Positions 27,351 through 39,187 of a stretch of 64,000 nucleotides of DNA are shown here, piece by piece; positions within the stretch are counted from its first letter, which is position 1; the number at the start of each line of letters is the position of its first letter. Below the pieces are notes generated by a model. It made no database searches. It was not told the origin of the DNA and worked only from the letters and a program-made list of their open reading frames with translations. The translations under genes were made by a program, and so were the position numbers. The stretch covers positions 2,914,001 through 2,978,000 of the forward strand of contig OZ176052.1 of the NCBI GenBank assembly GCA_964247055.1, written 5' to 3'. Source of the DNA: Paragordius varius (taxonomy: Eukaryota > Nematomorpha).

Positions 27351-30259
27351 CTACCTTTCAAGAAAATTAACCAAAAAATAAGATAAAATATAACTTTTTT
27401 GCGATTGTATCCTATTTTTCATCTTATAATTCTTATCCATGAATGATAAAATATTTCGCCTTGCCTGGTGTCGATCATTTATAGTTTTACTCGTAAGAGC
27501 TTGAATTGGTTTGCTAGGTGCACCCTTAACAACAGTCCCAAATTTTCCCACACTAGATTCCACCGTTTCCTGGGGAAATGTGGTATCCAAATTGATTGAA
27601 AACACAAACAGGGTAAGGTTAAAAGAAGTATCTTCTTGAGAAGTTAAACGTAATTGATTTAACAAAGGCTGGTTATGGTTATTTTTAGATTCATTATCCA
27701 TAAACGTAACATTTGATGTAGATGTTGATGATTTTGCCAATCTCCTTAAACTTGTTGTCATACTTTGAAACAGCTTTTCATTCGAAGATGACATTTCATC
27801 CGCTAATCGCTTTATACTTTGTCCGAAATCGATTGAACGTTGCTGAAAAGGTATGTGGTTCAAAACTTTTTTGGCCGACGGGATTGTGGATAAACAATGG
27901 ACATAAGATCAACATTACAATCACGGATCATTAGTTCCGTAAGGTTTGGGAGATTATATGCTCTAAAATGCGCAAATATAATGGGGGCATTATTGGTTGA
28001 TTCATCTAGCGTGTGAAATGGATGCAGTGCATATTTTAATTCATTGGTATGTCTTAACAAAAATTCCCAGAAGGAGATGCCCACACGTTGTTTGAATGAC
28101 AAAGCAAGAGTTTCTAAATATAAAACAATATATATGTATACCATTTACAGTTCAAATTCACCCTTGAACAATTCAAATTCACCCTTGAACAATTCAAATT
28201 CACCTTTGAACAATTCAAATTCACCTTTGAACAATTCAAATTCACCTTTGAACAATTCAAATTCACCCTAAAATTAAATTATGTATTTTCGAACTGATAT
28301 AACTCATTATTAATATGAAATATATGTTTATGTTATAGTTTATTATTTTTTCGGTATTATTTTAATTTAAAAAAAATTTATTTTTTAAAAATATATAAAA
28401 ATATTGGTAATTTTTAATCTTAAAAAACATATATTTTATTTGAGGGTGAATTTGAATTGTTCGAGGGTGAATTTGAATTGTTCAGTGAATTTGAATTGTT
28501 CAAGGGTGAATTTGAATTGTTTAAGGGTGAAATTGAATTGTAAATGATATATATATATATAAATTTTCTTGGGAAAGTGAATGACAAAGTTTTATAATAC
28601 AATTAAAATATTTTATTAGAGACCTGACGGTATAATGTAATTATCATAATTTTATAAAAAAATATAAAAAGATAGGGTATCTCTTACGATTGATATTATC
28701 ATTCGAAAATCCGATATTCATATATTAACACTCAATATTATTGGTATCTTGTTTAAAAATATATATTAAGATATGTGAATGATCAAACCTTGCATCAATA
28801 AGTTTCGGCTGAATCCAGGCGCCTTATTGTAATAATTTATAAAATCGGTGAGCATATCTCTAACGTTAAAATTGGACGGTAATTGGAAATTAAGTTGGGG
28901 CCTAGGTTCTATACAGTGAAAATATTTTAGATTTGTATACAAGATACGAAGATGGAAATCGTATGCAAAAGAATGTAGATGACATAGAACTTTGTACATT
29001 TCACACGTTTGGAGAAAATTTGTATTTGTTGTCTCATCCTAAATGCATAATTTTTCAATAAAACTAAGAATGAAGCCAATAATTAGGATAGTTCTATATT
29101 TATCTGTTAATAAAATATTAATCACGATTTGCGTAAAATTCCTGCATTTACAATATTAAAAAAAATTTTGTCAGATTAAATATACCCTAATAACTAAAAA
29201 GGCATAGTGTGTAATCGCTTAAGATTGGTAGATCATCTACACAGACGATTAGTATAATCCAATAAACGATAACATAAGGATTATCCCGAAACAAAATTAG
29301 ACAACATTTAGTTTAAACCATAATGCGCTCAACCTTAACTTCTGTTGAAAGCCGTATAGACACCCTTTATGATTAAATAGCGCCTTAAATTAAAAGAATA
29401 AAAAGAAAAATAGTCACAATTTATTAATGTGGCTTTGATTCGTATAATTTTTCCTAATTCAAAAACTCCTTTTATTTATACCATTAAATAAAAGATTTGG
29501 AGGATTCGGAAAATAAAATATTTCGATTAAGTGTTTTTAATATCTGGGGGTAAAACATTTCATCAAATATATCATACTGGGAAATTTTGGGTTAAAAATG
29601 GTGGTTTGTAAAGATGAAAAGATAACACAAAAAAAGGTGGATCCATATACAACTCAACTAATAAAATCCCATTGTTGGCTTGACATTTTTGCATAAAAAC
29701 TCTTGGCACCGATCCTTGATCATGATCTAATTTTCTAAAACAATACATATATATATATATATATATATTAAATAAAATATATATTAAATTTTAACGATTA
29801 ACGATAAAATGCTGTTTTTTACTCTTGATTTAAGATGGATACATTCGTTATGTGATAAAACTCTAAATGAAGCAAATATTGGACGTATTCTTGCATGAAA
29901 CATTTGTAAAGATCAATCCAAGTGGTTAAATTAAGATTTATATTATGGGATGAATCCTAAAACCGTAAAAATAATATATAGCAAATATATGGAAAAAAAT
30001 AAATATAAAAAATCCGTACAACTAAATAAAAGGCAGATCTAGTTTTGGATATTTCCTTACGCCATTCTGGATCAAAAAGTATGGGCGTTTTAACATAATG
30101 AATTAAACGACATCTGCGTTTGAGGCAATTCAGATTGGTGAGAGATAGGGGAATACTTAATAAACCATTATTTCTGCTACTAACAACACTCCAATATTCT
30201 AATAAAAATTGGGCTATAGACTTGTCTTTTGCATCTAAAATATATGATAAATCGAACAT
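27351..30259 (-). CDS. SZT2: SZT2-like (KICSTOR) C-terminal region, 6 exons
   Basis: Resembles the C-terminal part of SZT2, the large KICSTOR subunit that anchors GATOR1 at the lysosome. Exons in transcript order: 30259-30023, 29956-29823, 29734-29578, 29038-28789, 28113-27896, 27842-27351; phases agree and give about 495 residues. Family-like phrases are NGILLVELYMDPPFF, LHSFAYDFHLRIL (human SZT2 has a near-identical HSFSYDFHLR) and DFINYYNKAPGFSRN. SZT2 is normally above 3000 residues, so most of the protein is absent or lies elsewhere; the ATG at 30259 is only the first Met in the exon. A hAT-like element begins 123 bp upstream. Exon 5 to 6 needs either a 53-nt intron (27843-27895) or a +1 shift in an A-run near 27872; see findings. 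The TAG stop at 27351 overlaps a donor-like AG|GTAGTA, so further exons are possible. The family assignment rests on recalled motifs. Confidence 0.62.
28139..28550. mobile_element. ACCAT-type MITE, family A, with expanded 21-nt ends
   Basis: Left end ATACCATTTACAGTTCAAAT followed by six near-identical 21-nt units (TTCAAATTCACCCTTGAACAA); right end is inverted units then GTAAATGATAT. It lies in an SZT2-like intron, only about 25 nt upstream (in transcript direction) of exon 5. Translated open frames through the repeat (Asn-Ser-Pro-Leu-Asn repeats) are artefacts. Confidence 0.85.
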
Positions 30260-30381
30260 TACTTAAATATTATAAATATATAATACCTTCTCGGTTAATT
30301 ATTTCATACTTATAATTATATAAATTTGATGAATTATTTTAACTTTTGTGGTTTATATAAAGCGTAATATATACCCATTAG

Positions 30382-31889
30382 TAATGTGACCAGATAGGCT
30401 GTTTTTCGCAGTACAGTACTGAGTTTTCAGAAAAAAACTGCGCCTGTATTGCGCCCATTTTTGTACTGCTTTTTGAAATTGAAAAAATTTAATTTTTTGA
30501 AAATATTCATCTTTTATTTAAAAAATATTTTAGAATTTAATATAGTACCCTCTGTAAAAATAACCCCATAATTTGTAAAGAAATGGTGTATTTTACGGTA
30601 AAAACTAAGATTGGCCTATTTTTAATTGGTTAATATTTTACTTTCTGCTTGAATTATACATATTGGGTTTTGGATCGGTCAAACCGCTTAGGATTGTAGC
30701 CTTTCGTGCAGTGGTGAAACTATAAATCTCCCACTCCACCGTATCAGGCTAAAGGCGTTTCACTCAGGGCTTCCGCAAAAAGAGGCCTCAAAATTTATTA
30801 TTAATAAAATTAATTTATGATATTTTAATAAATGTTTGATCAGGTTACGAAAGTTTATTTTTGTTAAAATTATCAAATCGGAAATTATATATAAAATTGT
30901 ATTCCCGTAAGATATTATTCAAATTTATTATATATGGCATATGATTTTAAAATAACCTGTTTTCGTATAAAAAATTGAGTTTTTTACGTCTATACTAATT
31001 AGGTGGGAGGTATGATATTTCTTCATTTTTTTTAAACTTTAATCTTTATTAGTTTTCTTATTTTTTGCATAAACGAATTTAAGATACTTTGTTGAAGCGT
31101 ACTTCAAACTATTTTAGAGAATGATAACGGTGTAACGCTATAATATATAAATTAAACCCTTTTCCTAAATAATTCGATGATGTTGAACATTACTATAGGT
31201 AATTTAAAGGTTTGCTTTCTTGCAAATGGTGAATTTTTGTAAAACACAATAATTCTGAGTGAGGAAAACGTATAGCATTATCGAAATACATATATAAATT
31301 ATTAAATCTCATCCGTTTATATCGTTTCCATCATGCTGAAAATAGTATGAAGTAAGCTTCAACAAAATTTCTTTAAAAAATAAATTTTTGAAAGTATCCA
31401 TTTTTTTGAAATATATTTAGTTGATATCAAAATTTAGCTTGTATTTAAAATTATTGCACAATTTCGAAATTTTTGCGTTTTCTTTGAGAGAACAGTCCAT
31501 TTTTAAAAAAGCCAAAAAAATTGAGACTTTCAGAGCCCTTATCCAGCATTTTAAAAATTTTTAATATAATTTTGCTTTTTATATATAGTTTATAATATTT
31601 TAGTAATTTGAAATAAAGCACTTAAATTGACCAAAAAATATAAATGAAAAAATTGCGCACCTTTTGCAATTTTATACGGAGCATCTACTACAAAAGTGTA
31701 AATAATTTTCTTTAATAACTCGTAAAGGTTAAAAGCGCCATGATAATCCTGTTTTCCTATCAGAATATATATTTCATCAGGATATTTTTTTGTGGAAACT
31801 TTGTAATATACTACACCGATGGTGTAAGAACAGGCAAAGTATGTTTTAATTTTGTACTGCGTCCAAGTCAAAAATATCTGGTCACATTA
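30382..31889. mobile_element. hAT-like element with TAATGTGACCAGATA ends
   Basis: 15-bp terminal inverted repeats TAATGTGACCAGATA and TATCTGGTCACATTA bound 1.5 kb. The ends resemble those of the hAT element at 39706-43065 (TAAGGTGACCAGA). No 8-bp target duplication is evident (CCCATTAG against TATATATA). Inside are a minus-strand open frame at 31590-31871 that I do not recognise and a GC-richer patch near 30660-30790. It may be a nonautonomous or internally rearranged copy. Confidence 0.6.
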
Positions 31890-32159
31890 TATATATATAT
31901 ATATTCCATCAAAGTTTAAAACAAGTAATATTAAAACAATTTTTCCTCCCAAATCGATGCTACTGAAGATATAGATATACAAAGTTCTTGACCTCAAAAA
32001 TTTTTAAACATTAAATGTTTTTCCCTAATATATAATTAATTTGATAGTAGCAGGTAAAATTATTTTTCGTAAACATGTAAATTTATGTGATTATTATTTA
32101 CAAATCTACTATAAATTTTGCTTCGTAAAATTTAGAGGCTAATATATATTTTTATTGCT

Positions 32160-35100
32160 ATGCATTGCATTTTTTATACAACTATCATTATTGTAACTAC
32201 ATTTAATCATGAGATTTTATCAAGTAAATTTAATTTAAATAAAAAAATTTAATTTTAATTAATTAATAATATTATATTTCAATGATCTTGGCTTCTAACA
32301 TTGGAAATGTTTTACTTAAGCGTACGATAAAATATAATACAAATCAAGAATAGTTAGTTTCGATACAAAATTTGGTAATTAAATGCTCCGGGACTTTATA
32401 AATAAATTTTATTACCAATGAAGTTTTTGGTATAAATTTTAAGTCAAAGTTAAAATTAGGCACATTCTCGCTGAATGAACGTCAGTATTACTTATACCGC
32501 TCACGAGCCGTATAAGGCATTCAATTAAATTTTCGAGCCAGAGATTTATATATTAAAATTTTAAAAATCTAACATTACATCAGCGGGATATGTTTCGGCT
32601 TACAACACAAAATTATGTAAGAATTCAATACTACGAATATGATGTGAAAAGAACACGGATTTCCTCATTTTATATAATGTGATACCTAATTTAACATATT
32701 TATATGTGTAACAGCCAAGTTTTTGATATAAATTTAAGTTATATTATTTTAGGTTTTTATTTTAAATACTGTCTTAGGAATAAATAAAAACGCAACTAGT
32801 TAAATTTATATCTCATGGTTTGGATAGTGTGGTCATAAAATGTTTCGTATTACAACAATTAAAAGTATAATTGATTTAAAACCTTTAATTAGGAGTTATT
32901 TAATATTTATAATTAGGTTTTTGCCATAGCAAATATTCACCATTTAAATACTGCCAAATACCGTCACATGGTTATTGCTACAAGGAGAAATTTTTCAACA
33001 ACACATGGGATTATGGGTAATATACTTAATACAACTCAATAACAAAATACCCAAAATTAGCATTTTATTTTTAATTATTGATTCAATTAATGTACGCCAT
33101 TATAATTAACGTCCCATGTCCCAAAATTATTTATACTGTATGGATATCATCAGATCTGGTTGTTCAGGTGTTTGCAATTTATTTTTACTTGGCTTTCTGA
33201 GTTATCCTTTATATTGATATGTATAAATAAAGAAATTTGTTTATCTTAAAATTTTTGAGAAGTATAATAAATATAAATTTTAAGACCGTTTGGTTGTTTT
33301 CCCTTGGACTTAATGAAGTAATTGCCGTTTTTATAATTAATAGATCAAAAATTTGTTATTAAAATAATTATATAAATTTTAAAATAAAGCTATTCAAGTA
33401 AATGACTATAAAAAAATTATGATAATGCAATTCAAGTATGATTTGATAGATACTATTATGTGGTAAAATTTTTACTGATGTCACAACATAATCAAAATTA
33501 TCGTTTAAAAAAATATAACATATTTTACAATTAAAATTATCGGGTATGTTTTGAAATACATACGAAATGAAGAATGCTATATATCCACATTAATACAAAT
33601 TAACCATACTTAACACACCAGAGATACCTTGTAGCATTTATCAGGATCTTTATTAAGAATCAATGACATAAAAAATTAGTAAATTAAAAATTATTTACAA
33701 TTTAAAATAATTTAAAATAATTTAATGCAATAACCTTTTTTTGTTAGAATTTTAGGTGGCACACATAACCTTATACTAAATTAATGCAATAATGAGATAC
33801 ATTAAATAGTATTTAAACTGCTCATGTATAATTTTTAATAACTGTGCATAAATATTATACTATATATTAGAATATTATTATAAGAGCGCTCCCTATATAT
33901 AAATAAATAGATGTATCAATTCGAGTTTGGAATGTGCACATATAGATTACCTTGCCATATTTAACCCAAACTCTGGCATAATCTCAGGGAAACAGTGTTG
34001 TAACAGTCATTTTTGTAATCGAATCATAAAAATTACTTTTCCCATGGGTAAACATATCTATCAATGTTTTCAAAAAGTTAAAAAATTAAAGGTTAACAGG
34101 ACTCGAAATATATTAAATTGCAATTTTATATCGATACATTTTAGAAATTAAATATAATTATTTATATACCGTGGTTATTACTTTAATTGAGTCTGATAAT
34201 CCGGTTAGTAATAATTTTGGGAATATAACCATTAAAAAACTTTAAAAATATTTTATTAAGTGATTAAAATTAATATAAAATGATATACAACATTTTTAAA
34301 ATATATTTATAAATGTTTAAACATCAAACTTGGCTTCTTATTAAAACTTTAAAACTTTTAACCGCAATGACACCCTAAACTGAGACATGCCTTTTTATTC
34401 AAGTTAATTATCTTTTACCATTTTGAAAACCCATTAACTACCTGTAATTCATAGTTTGTATATCACACGGTTATCGATTGTATACATAGCCAATCTATCA
34501 TACTTAAATTTTTGTGATGCAAAAATTAAGTTACTTATAAAACGGTTACTTCAAATTTTAAACGCGCTCATATAATTAAGTGATTTAAAATTTTTACAAA
34601 TTTTGTACAATGAAAAGGTTGCTTTTAATAAAGGTTTTCAATAATGTCCAATTAATTCCAACATTCAATTATATAAGGTATTGATGTGGAAGGGGAAGAT
34701 AATAAAAAGCAGAAATTATGTTTATGCACCAACTGTACAGGATTGGCAAAACATTTGTGCTCAACGGGCTTGTGTTACAGAAAAATCAATGCATTGGGAG
34801 TTACATATGGGTAAAACTATAATATAATAAATTTATTAGCCGTTAATTTGAGGCCTTTATGCACTAAAAATACGCCATCATATAGCGATTATTTAGTGTA
34901 GAGGTATTTTTTCGATAGATGATTCCAAATATTCTCCCTATAAAGGCAATAAATTTTTAGCGCTTTTTCTATATAGGCCTATGGTGACGGATCAACCGGT
35001 TTAAAACTGATACGCCCTACAAAAATGGCATTTTGGAGCATTTTCAAAATATTTAAGAAGCCATACAAGTTCAATAATGGCTTTAAATATTAACCATATA

Positions 35101-35365
35101 AAGGTAAAAATATAGAGCGGTTTTTTCCGTTAGCGTCGATTTGGGGCCTTTACACCGGTAAACAATATATTAGTATGAATGCACAGTTTTGACAATCCTA
35201 AGAGATAATAGCTATTAAATAATGTTTCGAAATAATCCACATATATGGATCATTTTATTGTCCCCTTTTTCAAACAGCCCACCCCCCCCCCCAGATTTCC
35301 GAAGGACTTTCTCGGAAGTAGCACGAGATTTACGCTAGTTTTTAAATAAAATAAAGGATACATGA

Positions 35366-35411
<46 letters not shown>

Positions 35412-38400
35412 AGGACTTGAACTTTTAAACATGTCTATTATGTAGATCAGGGCTTCTTAAACTATGGGTCGCGATCCCATTTGGGGTCGTGTAGCAAAAT
35501 TATGGGGGCGCGAGTGATAAAAATACAATTTAACAAAAAATGTTTTTTAACTTGTAAAATGATTGTTATAAAAAAACATAACAATCATCGTAGATATTAT
35601 AAAATTTTCTGGTTGGGAAAGACTGTTTATATCAAAATTTCTATTCCCATCATTATAATCTATGTAATTATAAAAATGGAAAATGATGGCTTTGTGATCT
35701 GTTTCTGGAAAACTGGTAGACCCATTCAAATCCAAATGTCAAAAAATAAAATCATTATGCACCGACAATAGCTTCGCTCATTTTTAGAATTAGGCTCCCA
35801 GTTCAGGCCCACCCCCTGTAAAAACGGAATTTTTTAACATAAGTCCATAAAAGTCGTGTTGAGGCAATTTTCCGGAAAAAGTGTTGGACCATTCCATTTC
35901 AAATATAATTTTATTTTACTTTTTTACGATTGCGCCGAACATAATCGGTTTACTTTTTTAATTTAGGCCCTCATTTTACCCGTTCCCCCCGTAAAATGCC
36001 ATTTTTTCAAAAAAAACTAAATTTTGCTCAGGATAAGAGACTGTTAAAATTCACTGAGGATTTCAGGTATTCCCTGTGGTCAAAATTTTAGTTTGTGTTT
36101 TGATTCTTTAATATTGGCTGCTGGGTAAACAGAACTGAGCCACTATATAGAAATTGTGTTGTTTTGGATCCAATTTACCTAAATACCCCTAGCTCGATAA
36201 AAATTGGGCTTTTTTTAGCCGTTAATTGGGGGCCTTTATGTACTAAAAATACGTCATCATATAACGATTATTTAACGTTGAGGTATTTTTTAACCCATGA
36301 GACGATGGTATCAAAGATGATTCCAAATATTCCTATAAAGGCAAAGAATTTAACTCAGCGCCTATCCCATATAGGTCTATGGGTAGGGGTCTACCGGTTT
36401 AATACTGGAGACGCCATACAAAAATGGCGTAGTTTTGGAGCTAATTTTCAAAAAACTTAAGAAGCCATACGAATTCAGTTAAAAATATTTCTGGGGATTT
36501 TGTATAATATCATTCTTTTCTTTCCTTTAAAAAGGGACCACAAATAATTTCCTATTTATATCCCTTGATCCCAGCAACGAAAATCTTAAAATAAAGTCAA
36601 TGATAGTTGAATATCTTTAATAAGGCAGAGATTTAATTTGGTCAATTTCGAGTAAACAATATTCGAGCCTATGCGAAAACCTGTAAAAGAATAATTAAAA
36701 CATTTATTTTAAAAATATGTTTTTATTATTTTTTACTCTATTAACTCTATTTATTGCAAAATTAAGAATAATTATCGGTGGGACTACGCTACAACGAACG
36801 TGACAGGGCCAGATAGTATCTCAAATAAATTTACTATTAATCAGAAAATGTTATAAAAATTTATAAAAAATGTATATTTATTTTTGTTAATTTATTAAAA
36901 CCGAAATAATCCTTATAAATATTTTCATCAAAATTTCTAAGTATTATTTCGAAAAAAACTCATATTTTTCTTTTATATTTGTTGGGGTCGTTAAGAAACT
37001 CGCAATCATAAATGGGGTCGTAAACTACAAAAGTTTAAGAAGCCCTAATGTAGATAATTGGTTTATTCTGCACAGGTTAACAGTGGAATATTACCTCTTT
37101 ACTATAAGGGGCCATTTATCTTAATGTCGTCAAAAACTTCGTCATTTTTCTTCTTTGTTAAAGGGGTTGTTTTCTTTGACTCTGCGGCACTCAAAATTAT
37201 TTTTTGATTGGTATCACTTTTTGATGTTTTAATTGGGTCAGCTAACAATATAATACGTTGGCTTCAAACAAATAAAGCGTATATGAATATTTTTATACTT
37301 ATTGACATTGTGAATTCAAATTCGTCTTTGTATTTAAAATGGCTACTTAATTCAAAATACTAAAGATTGTGTTGTTCATTTGTTTTGTATTTTATCATAC
37401 ATCAAGATTATTCATAAAATAAAATCCCTTTTTACCAAGAAGGATTTGTATATGTAATTTAAAAATTATCAAAATATTATACCATTAAACATTAAAAAAT
37501 TCTAAAGACGTAGGAGGCTAGAATTACAGTTGCGCTTTCCCAAAGAGAACATATTTTCTGAAAATAAGATTAAAAATACCAAAGCTAGTACAATTCACGT
37601 ATTATATTAACACTTCGATTCAAATTGGGGTATCTAAATACTCCAGACTATATTTAAATTAATATTTTAAAAAAACTACTGAAGGAAACAGTCCCAATTT
37701 AAATTTATGCTTCTATCCTGATAAAAATTATATAAATATGCCAAAATATCTTAATAATTTGTTTTGAAAAAAAAGTTCCATCTCAAACTACTTCAACGCC
37801 ATTTTTATTTTACAAAATCTTTGCAAAATATCGTCTTTATTTAATTTTAAGGGTATAAATAAAGCTAATTTTTTTTAATTTACATCTAACATTGAGAGAA
37901 ATAGAAAACGCGGTTTAGATATCTTTCTTCATTTTACAATTTGACACATGTAACATTGACCAAATTTTTACCTTTCGGTTTTATAAAATAAGTAATATTA
38001 AGTATTTTTGAATAAATTTTTTTATATATTTCGGTTTATTAATGTTATATAAGTGCAAAATTTTGCCATGGTTTAAATTCCTTCCATACTTTTTATAGTT
38101 TTTGATCTTAAACAGGCCTGTGGTATCCAAATACCCCAATATGAATCGGAGGACTAAAATAAGTGTGTTGTATCCAAGTGTTAAAAACAGTATTTTTAAT
38201 GGTTGTTTATTTCACACTATTGAATTTGCAACACAGTATAATATATGGCAAACAACAACATGTAGAATAAACAAACATTTTTATATTAAGATAATAATTT
38301 GTATTCTCGTAAAATTTATTAAAATCAAACTATATCCAAAATTTTCGATACATGAGAGTATCTTTTTCAATGGATTAAACTATAACAAAGGAAATTTTTT

Positions 38401-38835
38401 TTAATTAATCTTATTATTATTTTCCTTTGTTATAGTTTAATCCATTGAAAAAGATACTCTCATGTATCGAAAATTTTGGATATAGTTAGATTTTAATAAA
38501 TTTTACGAGAATACAAATTATTATCTTAACATAAAATATTCGTTCTCGATGACAATATAAACATTTTTATCCTTTCTTTTTTCCATACACTACTTTGTTG
38601 CAAATTAACCAACTATAGTGTAAAATAAGCAACCATTATAATGAATACGATTTATAATATCAGGTGCACTAATGATGGTTTCAATTTCTGCCCAGGACCT
38701 CCTAATATCAACCACTCTACCTCAACTCTGGTCTCTACTGTATATTGTTGCAACAATAGTCAATTATGCAATCTTGATCCTCACAAAATTAGATTAAATG
38801 ATCATCAATCTTTTGACTTAGGTTGTAATACTTAA
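32160..38835 (+). CDS. Secreted tandem TGF-beta/activin receptor-type ectodomain protein
   Basis: Five exons (32160-32223, 32917-33016, 33926-34047, 34678-34810, 38664-38835) join in phase to a 196-residue protein. Residues 1-20 look like a signal peptide (MHCIFYTTIIIVTTF). Two cysteine-rich modules follow. Module 1 (about residues 23-85) has HGYCYKEKF and ends KQCCNSHFCN. Module 2 (about residues 108-178) has LCLCTNCTG, STGLCYRK, YGC, FNFC and YCCNNSQLCN, which reproduces the CxCxxC...C...C...C...C...CC...CN spacing of type I TGF-beta/BMP receptor ectodomains. It ends at TAA without a transmembrane span, GPI-type hydrophobic tail or kinase. It could act as a ligand trap or decoy, but that is inference. 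A donor-like TTAG|GTTGTA at 38821 would splice in phase to the exon at 39270, so fusion to the next gene is possible. Intron 4 (3.85 kb) is full of transposons. Confidence 0.75.
34836..35093 (+). repeat. Dispersed repeat, copy outside the hAT element
   Basis: About 260 bp matching 36215-36478 with around three quarters identity by eye. Shared phrases are TTAGCCGTTAATT, GGCCTTTATG, ACTAAAAATACG, GATGATTCCAAATATTC, CCTATAAAGGCAA and TAAGAAGCCATAC. A fragment also occurs near 35120-35165. The family is not recognised. Confidence 0.65.
35448..37047. mobile_element. hAT element, nonautonomous, with exact 8-bp TSD
   Basis: Ends CAGGGCTTCTTAAACTATGG and the inverse GTTTAAGAAGCCCTA, typical of hAT/ZBED-like elements. 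It is flanked by a perfect 8-bp target duplication ATGTAGAT at 35440-35447 and 37048-37055. GGGTCG-rich subterminal blocks occur at both ends. The interior has no convincing transposase and contains one copy of the dispersed repeat at 36215-36478. It lies in intron 4 of the receptor-ectodomain gene. Confidence 0.88.
36215..36478 (+). repeat. Dispersed repeat, copy inside the hAT element
   Basis: Second copy of the repeat at 34836-35093, in the same orientation 1.38 kb downstream. It is GC-richer than the surroundings. Its presence both inside and outside the target duplication of the hAT element shows that it is an independent repeat or was captured. Confidence 0.65.
37611..38180. mobile_element. 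piggyBac-like MITE, TTAA target (copy 1)
   Basis: Flanked by TTAA on both sides. The ends are CACTTCGATTCAAATTGGGG and the imperfect inverse finishing ATCCAAGTG. Near each end are paired motifs that can fold (GGGGTATCTAAATACCCC on the left, GGGGTA or GTATCCAAATACCCC on the right). Copies at 44512-45048 and 61821-62389 have the same layout. No coding capacity. Confidence 0.8.
38193..38642. repeat. Near-perfect 118-bp-arm palindrome
   Basis: Arms 38282-38399 and 38419-38537 are almost exact inverse copies separated by about 20 bp. For example TTTCAATGGATTAAACTATA is mirrored by TATAGTTTAATCCATTGAAA. Weaker outer arms reach TTTAATGGTTG at about 38198 and CAACCATTATAATG at 38642. The end sequence matches the mariner-like MITE at 19512. 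It ends about 20 bp before exon 5 of the receptor-ectodomain gene. Confidence 0.85.
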
Positions 38836-38880
38836 TTGTATTATTTTTTGTACATATTTATTTATAACTGCTTATACTAA

Positions 38881-38886
38881 AATAAA
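38881..38886 (+). terminator. Candidate poly(A) signal of the receptor-ectodomain gene
   Basis: AATAAA 45 nt after the TAA at 38835, followed by a short T-rich stretch. It supports a soluble product ending there. Confidence 0.5.
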
Positions 38887-39187
38887 AGTGCTTTATTATG
38901 AAAATCTTTTGTTATTCGTGGGGCCCTTATAAAGTTGATTATGTCGAAAAATGTTGAAACCGAAATTTTTGTATTTAGAATAATTGGTTGGTTTAAAAAA
39001 TCAAAAAGAGTGATTTCCAAAAAAATAACTGGCTATGTTGGTTTCTATTGAAAGTTTCTGCCAAATTCTCAAGAACCATGTTTTATTTCATTCCTGGTTT
39101 TAAGGATACCAATCTAAATTACATATTTGTTAAAAATAATAATGTCTTTTTAAAATTGAAATAGAAAGAATTTATTTAATTATTATA

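Noticed and set aside
28140-28550. Possible CRISPR-like array
   Set aside because: The 21-nt units are contiguous with no spacers and appear inverted at the two ends of a MITE in a eukaryotic intron.
28044-28602. Open frames encoding Asn-Ser-Pro-Leu-Asn repeats on both strands
   Set aside because: They are translations of the 21-nt units of a family-A MITE; 21 is a multiple of three so frames stay open by construction.
30660-30790. Possible tRNA or SINE-type sequence in a GC-richer patch
   Set aside because: No A and B box pair or cloverleaf could be drawn by eye.
31590-31871. 93-codon minus-strand frame
   Set aside because: It lies inside the hAT-like element at 30382-31889 and its end overlaps the terminal inverted repeat; no family recognised.
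30382-31889. 8-bp target duplication for this hAT-like element
   Set aside because: Flanks CCCATTAG and TATATATA do not match, so insertion history is unresolved.
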